The notes below the pieces were generated by a model, which saw only the letters and a program-made list of their open reading frames with translations, did no database searches and was not told where the DNA came from. A stretch of 64,000 nt of DNA from positions 5,440,501-5,504,500 of the forward strand of contig OZ038529.1 of the NCBI GenBank assembly GCA_964036665.1. The letters are read 5' to 3'. Position 1 is the stretch's first letter. Each line of letters opens with the position of its first letter. Source of the stretch: Gordius sp. MW1. Lineage: Eukaryota > Nematomorpha > Gordioida > Gordea > Gordiidae. Shown piece after piece: positions 12,201 through 21,200 of this stretch. Both the position numbers and the translations under genes were made by a program.

Positions 12201-15200
12201 AAAACCTAGACAAGCAAATGTTCAAACGTGTTTTAATTAACCTATAACGACTCTATGAACGCTAAATTTCAGCGATTTAAACTTGTAAGTCTAACAAAAG
12301 TTACCACAGCACGTCGATTTGGCTGCTTGATTTTTAAAAAAATGGATTTAAAATCAATTTTTTAACCATTTATTTCTGGCACAGGCGCCCATACAAGATG
12401 TAGCCGATAGGATAGCCGGTTATTTCGTCCCCTTCATAATAAGCGTCTCGCTATTTACCCTAATCATGTGGATCATCTTCGGTTACAACAATCTGAGCTG
12501 GGCCAAATCCGACCCTCACCACCCACATTTGGGTAAGTGTTTTGCAAAATTTATTGTTAACTTATTAGGGTCTTAGATTTTTACTAACTTAGTTTTGGCG
12601 ACTTGGAAATAATTTCTGACGAAGTTTGTAAGTTTTTGTGCTTTTGGATTGTGTGACATTTGTCATTAACACTTAATCATCGAGAGCTAGTCAATTAAAC
12701 TACTATTTTATACTATCAGACTTGTGGCATAGATAATGTCAAATTTTTTAATGAATGTGTTATATATTCTTTTAAAGTTAGATATTCGAGAAATTCTCAA
12801 TGTTTGTCATGACAAATGGGAATTAATAAAGCCAAAAACAAAGTTATCTTTTTCATTAAAACTCTATTCCTAGCGGGTATAATATCATTCATTTCAAGAT
12901 GAAACTTTAAGATACTAATATATAAACACATCCCATCCATTTATTAATTTTTCCTTACGCCTTTTATATAAAATATCAATCAGTGGTTTCGCACATTTTA
13001 ATGAAATTATACGTGTTTTCCAAAACACACATATATATAGCTGAAACCGAAGGGCCGACTAACGATAGTAACGCCCACAACGCGTCATCAACCTCCAGCC
13101 CAAGTAATGCCATAAGCGCTCACGAAATCATATTTCAACGGGCATTCCAGTACGCCATTACTGTCCTTGCCATAGCATGTCCCTGTTCCCTGGGTTTGGC
13201 TACACCCACCGCAGTCATGGTAGGCACTGGAGTTGGGGCTAGGAATGGGATCCTCATAAAGGGGGGAGGTGAGGTTCTCGAAAAGGCTAGAGATATCAAA
13301 ACGGTCGTTTTCGATAAAACTGGAACCCTGACTGCCGGTATAAACACCCCCGTCTTAATACGGTCTATTTATGTTTAGTCGACTAAAACCAAAGGTTGAC
13401 CAAACAAAACCGAGCCGTTTTTACAACACTATAATACAGGATTCAACTTTAAACGCGCCATGATTTTATTTGTCTAAAAATACGCGATTTACCATGTAGT
13501 GGAATCAACAATTTGCGTTTAGTTACTACATGTGAATATGCATTGTAGTAAGCGTAATTAAAGGATAAACTATATTTGTTTTATGAACAAAACCACGGCA
13601 AAATTTAAAAAATGACGTGACGCTCGTATTAAGACGTGGCTATGTTTTAACGTGCATTCGCTTTTTTAATCTAGATTCAAAATCGCGTATAAGACACGCC
13701 CTAATACGTTACTAACCTTTTAATTGCTACGCAATTTATGGGCCCGTTTTTGGTTGTCCTGTCCAACTCTTGGCTATTTAATTGCTATGGAAACTAATGC
13801 TTTGATTGTAAAAACCTTTTTTGCTTTCGCCTAAAGTCTATTGCTAATGACCGCTGGTTGGCTTTAATTTTTCCGACCTCGCCCGAGCCCAAATTACATT
13901 TTTATTTTTGTGCCTCGACCGATCACCTTTATATAAATTTCTTTTGACAGCCCCTCTAGCTTGTTGCTTTATTAGGGATAATTGCGAAACTGGCTAAATA
14001 ATTTCCTACAAATTAATAATGGCTGTTGCGTTCTTCTTTGTCTGACCCTGGCAGGCATTTTATTTTATTTATTTTTGCTGCTAATTTTCGTAAATCTTAC
14101 TTGCTCAAGCTCGCCCTACATTTGATCTTTCTGACCCCGGCCCGTAGTATTACAAATGAATTGCTATGCGATTTACACGCTGACCTTCTCTAAGAATAAT
14201 TCCCCGTCTGTCTATCTTGTCCAACTGTTTTATTTTTAAAAGTATAAATTTCTGGTATGAGGCACTAAATAGGTTTATTATACGTTATAAAACAACTATG
14301 CCCAATCAATTTATAAAGCCCTCCGTTTCAATATTCATCATACTTATACTTTAAACCAATCGGCAATCTTGATATCGACGGATTTTTTACAGGCAAACCG
14401 CACGTGGCTAAAGTGATTAAATTGGTGCGGGATTCTCAAATGGGATTAGCTTACGTTTTGGCCTGCATAGGAATCGCGGAATCCAACTCCGAGCATCCCA
14501 TAGCCTCGGCCATAGCCCTTTTCGTTAAAGAGGTAACAAACATTTAATACTTTTTTGCTTGTAACTTCCCCCCCCCCTCTTGTTTTACGAGACACGTTTT
14601 GTTGAATCGAAATTACACATTGTTTCTTTTAATTTTTTATCTTAAGATAGTTATGTTTTTCAATCATTTTTAAATGTAATTTATAAGTTCGCGAAATGAG
14701 TGCATGAGAATTAATTAAATTTCTATATTTTGATCTTTTCCCAAACTAGTTTGAAATAGATTTAATAAGACTTAGCTTGTATTTGGACATGGGTGAATTG
14801 CTATTTGGCAAATTACAAATTACATGCCATCTAGCTAAGCATGCTGCAGGCGGTCAGCGCATTCAAATCTCTTGATTAATAAGCTAGCGGGTGGAATTTA
14901 CAACATGAAATTTTCGGAGCTTTAATTTTATAATTAAGTTGAATTCATCATCAGGAATACCATGTATACAGCTTAAAAATGCTTCAAAAAATCACACCGA
15001 ATTGTCAATTTTTCTATGAAGTCAGATCTTACCTGTTGTCACTACAACAAGATTTTATGATTAGGGGTTGAATAATATTAAAAAGTTATCTAATAGGGTC
15101 ATGACTCGATGTTCAAAGAAACCGATTATAGACCTTCGAGCCAGCATAACATGAAAAGTAGTGGCCAAATGAGCTAAAAATTTTAAAAAATTATAAAAAT

Positions 15201-18200
15201 CTTAGGGAGTCGCCCGAAAACATGGCGATTTGACGTGGAATGCCCCCCTATGCTCTATAAAATGCTTACCTGTAAAAAACTTTTAACGAATTCTTCTAAA
15301 ATGTGGTTTGGACGATTTTAGGTTTTAGTAAAAATTTATACGAATTCTCATATAAAATTCGTTTTGGATTTCTAATTAGGCTTTAGTAAAGATAAACGAA
15401 TTCTAATATGAAATGTGGTTTGGACGATTAATTAGGTTTTAGATGGGGAAAATTTTGGTCGTTGCCTCAATTTTCATTCGACCCCGGGATGTGGATTGAA
15501 ATGCGACGTTTTACCCAATGCAAAATACGCAAAGGCAACGCACCACGAAGAAAATCCCATGATGGATTCGCTGGATTTAAATAGCGCTTCGGCCACATTT
15601 CCACCGCAAATCAATGGGAATCGTAAGCTGTTATCCTCTGTACTATCATACGAAATCATAGAAAATGACCAGCAGCCTTCGGACTCCGCTATTGGTAGAA
15701 TTAACGTTTTTCTTAACAATTTTTTATTAATTTTTCACCCTATTTTTGTGTATTTTTTGGGGGAGACGTTTTTGAGAATTTAGTTGAACTCGACTATAGC
15801 TATCATTATACGTAAGGGCGCTAGTCTTAATATAGGATTCAGATTGAAATAGTTCTAATTTATCTTTGTCCAAATATCCGATTCAATTTCGTTGGTTTAA
15901 AACTCGATGTTGTTATCAATTTTTTTATGGTTCAAAAATTTATTCGTTTGTTTCAGCACTTTTGATTAAATCTAAACTTTGCTCATTACCGAAAACTTAA
16001 AAATCGTACAACTTTTAAGCTCACTAAAAATTTTGCATCTTATAAAATCGCTGCATTACGTTATGCGTCTGTAAATCTACCGTGAATTTGAAGTTTAGAC
16101 ACGGCTATGTTTTTGCTGCGCAGCAAAACCCCATATTAAGACAAGCCCTAAGTAGTATTTATTGCTGTTGCTGAGTTTCTCAGTGCTTCTGAAATTGGGA
16201 AGGGTGTAAACTGCCCCTATCTCCCTCCCACTACAGACTAAGCTTATGAAATGTTATAATTAAAGGCCAAAAAGGCGGCCCCAATAATTTAATCTGGGAT
16301 TGTGTGTTGGGTTTTAATTCTGAGAGGCATGGGCGTAGCCAGGGATGGGCAGCTGCCCCCCCCTCTAAATCCAATTTTTTTTTATCAAATCAGGGCCAAA
16401 ATTTTTAAAAAATGTTATTTTGCCCATCCCTAAATCATTATTGCCCCCCCCTCTAATTCCAATGCTGGCTACGCCCATGCTAAGAGGAAAACAATAATTA
16501 AATCAATTTATGTTTGTTTATGTAGTATGTAAACGTACTTAACATATTTATAAATTTTTAACCCTTGCAGACACTACCTCCAAATCGAGCCACGAGATAT
16601 TGATAGGGAATAGGGAGTGGATGCACAGAAACGGGCTTTACATTCATCCCAAAGTAGATGAACTGATGAAGGTGGAAGAAGAAAATGGCAACACCGTCGT
16701 CTTGGCTTCGATTAACGGTATTTTATTTTCCATTTTCCCGTTCATTTTATAAAAAGTTCCATTTATTTGATGTAAACAAACTTTTTTAATGCCCAAACAA
16801 CAATGAAATCACCCCCAAGGATAACTTTTTAAGGCTTATTAGGTGCAAAGTTTGTTTTTAATTTAATTCTTCGTTATTACCTGCTTGTGTGGACATATAA
16901 ATATTGGTCTTTCTAAAGCATTTGCCTTCTAGATAAGCTTGGATCGCCCACACTATCATAATGGTAAATCAAAGTTTTGATCGAACTACGATTTTGTTAT
17001 GATTCTTTAGATGGCTTAAAATAATGAAAGATACTTTTTGATGGCCTAAATTCTATAAGTTGCATTAATATGAATTTATTAGTTAAAATAGAAATGTTTT
17101 TTTTTAATATTTAATTAAATTTTTTATCATCAATCTATTCTTTTAAGCTTGTAGATCCCTCTTGAAGTAACATATGTTTGTATGTCCAAATTGATATAAT
17201 GTATTTTGTTGGCCGATGTATAATCTACAGGTGTGGTAACTTGCATGCTCAGCATTTCGGACATTATAAAACCCGAAGCGCACATAGCCATCTACGCGCT
17301 CAAACGCAAGGGCATCCAAGTCATTCTCCTGACAGGCGATAATAAACTCACGGCAAAATCCATCGCTAAACAAGTGCAAAAATTGTCACATTTATCTTCT
17401 TTTAAAAAATTCCTAACTGCTTGTTGGATAATTTATTAAATTTGAAATATAATTTCTTCTTCTTCTTTTTGCGCGATAGCTGATTATTTCCAAATAATTG
17501 TGTATGCTACATGCTAAAATAATATTATATTAATGTGCTGGCATCGAGCCATGGATTGAGATTGGATCGGATTTTAAAATTTTCTTGGTGATTTTCTGTC
17601 TGATTGAAAAGAATTCTTGGGGATCGTGTGTAATGGAGGTTATATATTTTGATATTTGTTTGAGGAATTGTTCTTTAATTTCATTTAATTTGTAATCTTA
17701 GATTATATAGACTGCTTATGTTATATGTTTCATATGGTATAATGTGGCCATTTAATCCAGCATTTTGAATTTAACTATCTCCCATGTCTTTCTGCAATCA
17801 CCCCAATTGTTCAAACTGAAAAAATGAATTTACTTTCCTCGTTAGTTAATAAATAAAAAGAATGTTAATAAATGGTTATTTAATAAAATGCAGATGGCAT
17901 TTGTTTTAACATCACATCCTCACAGTATTTATATTTTATAAATTGTGTAAATGATAAATATGTAAAAAAAACTGTTTCTAATGTTGTTTAATATTTTTTA
18001 CATTACGTTAAAACACTTTAATTAACCAGAATCACTATAATTCATATAATCTTTCCCTATTCGCGCACATTTAAAAACGGCTGAAAAACGGTACACTTAT
18101 TTAACTTGATGAGCGCACTCTAGTCTTACTTGCCTTAAACTTCACTTTTGCTTAATACCCCCCCCCCTCCTTTTTTTATAGTAAATAATAAATTTAAATC

Positions 18201-21200
18201 CAACTGGGTTAGGTAAGTATGATCTTAAGTAATCTAACTGACAACCCCTATTTGTAACGACTATGCTCTCGAATTTACATCTTTTATATAAAAATGAAAC
18301 TATGTGTGTATGCCGCCACCAATTTTGGAAAACTACCAGACCGATTTGGCTCAAAATTTCACAGTTTATTCCTGACACTCCGGAGCATGTTTTAAGATTT
18401 GTTCGAGCCAAATCGGTCCAGTAGTTTTCGAGTATGCGTACGCGTTGCACTGTATACGAAAATATAACGATAGAAGTAGAACATATAGACGACATCAAAC
18501 TCTATTTTTACTCCAAAAACCGCTTTATCATCATGTATGCATGCCCTAAAATTCCAACATAATTTAATACACCCGGGTAAATGGGAAAACAACGTTTGCC
18601 GGGTTCATCTAGTATTCTATATATAGTAATGTCGTAAAAACCGCTAGATTTTGTTTGATCATCGACCGTTGGTTCAACTCATATTAACGGTCGACTCTGA
18701 TCAGTTTTTCAAATTTAGACCAAGCCTAGAGTTGGACTAAGAAAAAAGACCACAATACCCTTAGACTAATAGACTGCTCATCCACTTTTAAAAAGTGTTC
18801 CAAATTTTGGCATCCATTTTGAAAAGTGAATTGCATGGTTAGGTTTATGTTTATAATGGTTTCGGTTATGCCTTATATATTTTTTTTGATATAAAAATGT
18901 AAATCATTTTGAGTTTTATCAACATGAGCTTTTAAAAATTAAAATATTGGTATAAATATTAATAATTATTTATAAATAATATTAACTTTGATAGCGCCAT
19001 CTACACTTAAACTTATTTTCTAACATGAATTTTGGCCAATTTATATGATTTGATGAATTTTTAAAATCGCTATAATGATTAAAATGGGTTGTTTTATATT
19101 ATAAAATCAATGATTATTGACCAATACTATCCATCGCTATACAAATTCTACGTCACTTTTCAAAATGGCGGTCGTTTTTGCAACACTTTTGATGCGTTAA
19201 TATATAAGAGATGAGCAGTCTATTTAGTCTATGACCATACCTTTGGTCTGTTTAAATTTAGTCGACCCAACTTAAAGGTCGACCAAACAAAACCCCGTCG
19301 TTTTTAAGACACTACTATATAGTAGCTTAATTGAATTATTAAGTAGATCGAAAAACATGACATTATTAATTTCCCATCACCATCAACTACTTCACACAGC
19401 CATCATAAAAAAATTTAAAGGCAAAAATTGCTCCTAAAACGCAAAGTATATTTCCCTCATATATTGGTTTCGTTTTTGTAGGTTGGTATAAGGAAGGTTT
19501 ACGCCGAGGTTTTGCCTAATCACAAGGTCGCCAAAATCAAGGATTTGCAGCGGACGGGAGGGTTAGTTGCTATGGTTGGAGATGGAATTAACGATTCACC
19601 GGCCCTAGCCCAAGCCGATATAGGAATTGCCATCGCTAGTGGTTAGTTGACTTATAACACGTTAACTTTTAAAATGAAAATATGAAAAATTATTTTTAAT
19701 CTTAATAGTAAACTTATCAACACAAATCGTGTTCAATGTAGTATAAAAGCATATATTTTAGTTTAAATTTGATACTTTTACTAAAGTATCATTAATCGTA
19801 ATTGACTTGATTAATTTCTCAATATACAGTTTTCAATGTAGTATAAAAGCGTATACTTTAGTTTGAATTTGACAATCCCTAAAGTATCGATAATCGTAAT
19901 CGATTTGAATATTTGGACTAAAAGTTAATTATCGTCAGATCAATTATTTATTTAATACTGAAAAATATTTTGGAATAATAAAAATATTGATAAAAAAATG
20001 AATTTTAGATCTGAACCGAATAAGTTACCGTAAAAAGCCTATATAGGAACCTAACACAAGAGTCTATAAATCTTTTTAAATCGTTTTGGCTAAATTTTAA
20101 AAAAATTTTTTAATTGCTATGCAACTTATGGGCTCGTTTTTGGTTGTCCATCCGTCCGTCCTGTCAGCTTGTGATTTTTTAATAATTGCCGGATAAACTT
20201 ATACGGGTTTTTAATGGCTGTGGACTTATGCTTCTATTCTATAATTAAAAAAAATTTGCATCTAACCTATGTGTTTTTTTAATTTATTTGCTCCAGGCAC
20301 AGACGTGGCCATAGAGGCGGCTGATATAGTCTTGATTCGCAATAACTTATTAGACGTGTACGCAGCCCTGTTACTCTCCAAAGTTACCGTACAGCGGATC
20401 AGGCTGAATTTCTTCTTCGCCACGGTCTACAATTTAATAGCTGTTCCAGTAGCATCGGGTATGCATCAATTTAATCTGAAATGGGAAATCCACGCGAAAT
20501 TAATATTTTAATTGAATAACTGTAACTATCAATGTATAAATAACTAGGAATTTTAGGTTTTGCTAGCCTTATCGAGTTTTGCGCACAATTTTTAGTTTAA
20601 GTGCCGCCTGCTGTTAAATTTTTTTTGAATTTTAAAATTAGAACGCTTGTTTTCTGTACCAATCGTCCTTTAATTAGCAACGTCTTTAAATTAAGCCATA
20701 CAAAAGCCATTTCAACTGGACATTCTAAAAATTAGAAATTTATAAATATGTTTTAAACTATTGAATCAAAATGTGCTATCTAATTATAGACTTAATGTAG
20801 TAGACTGTCGAACAGATAATAATGATTAAGCAAGAAGTGTGGGCAGCCATTGAGGTACATTTAACAAACTAAACGCTATTCACTTTGTCGAATAATTAAA
20901 TATTAAACTTACTTATAGAAAGTTAATCGTTTTAATGTTTTTATTATTCTTTCTTTCATAGCTTTTGCAATTTTTCACAGCACAGGTCCGCATATTAAAA
21001 AACCTAAGTAACCTTATTTATTTTTAATGCAAAAATCAGTAGCTCGCCAGTATATTCTAATTATTAGTCTAATGGATCTTTTAACAATAATCCAGGCATC
21101 TTAAAGCCTCTGATCGGAATTTCTCTCCAGCCATGGATGGGCGCAGCTGCTATGGCTTTTTCATCCGTTTCGGTCGTTTGTTCATCGCTCCTGCTAAAAT

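Noticed and set aside
21096-21130. Possible one-base frameshift at the start of ATP7 exon 16
   Set aside because: Position counting there is uncertain by one base; the protein order ([20 protein letters not shown]) and the phases on both sides fit an intact exon, so I do not claim a lesion.
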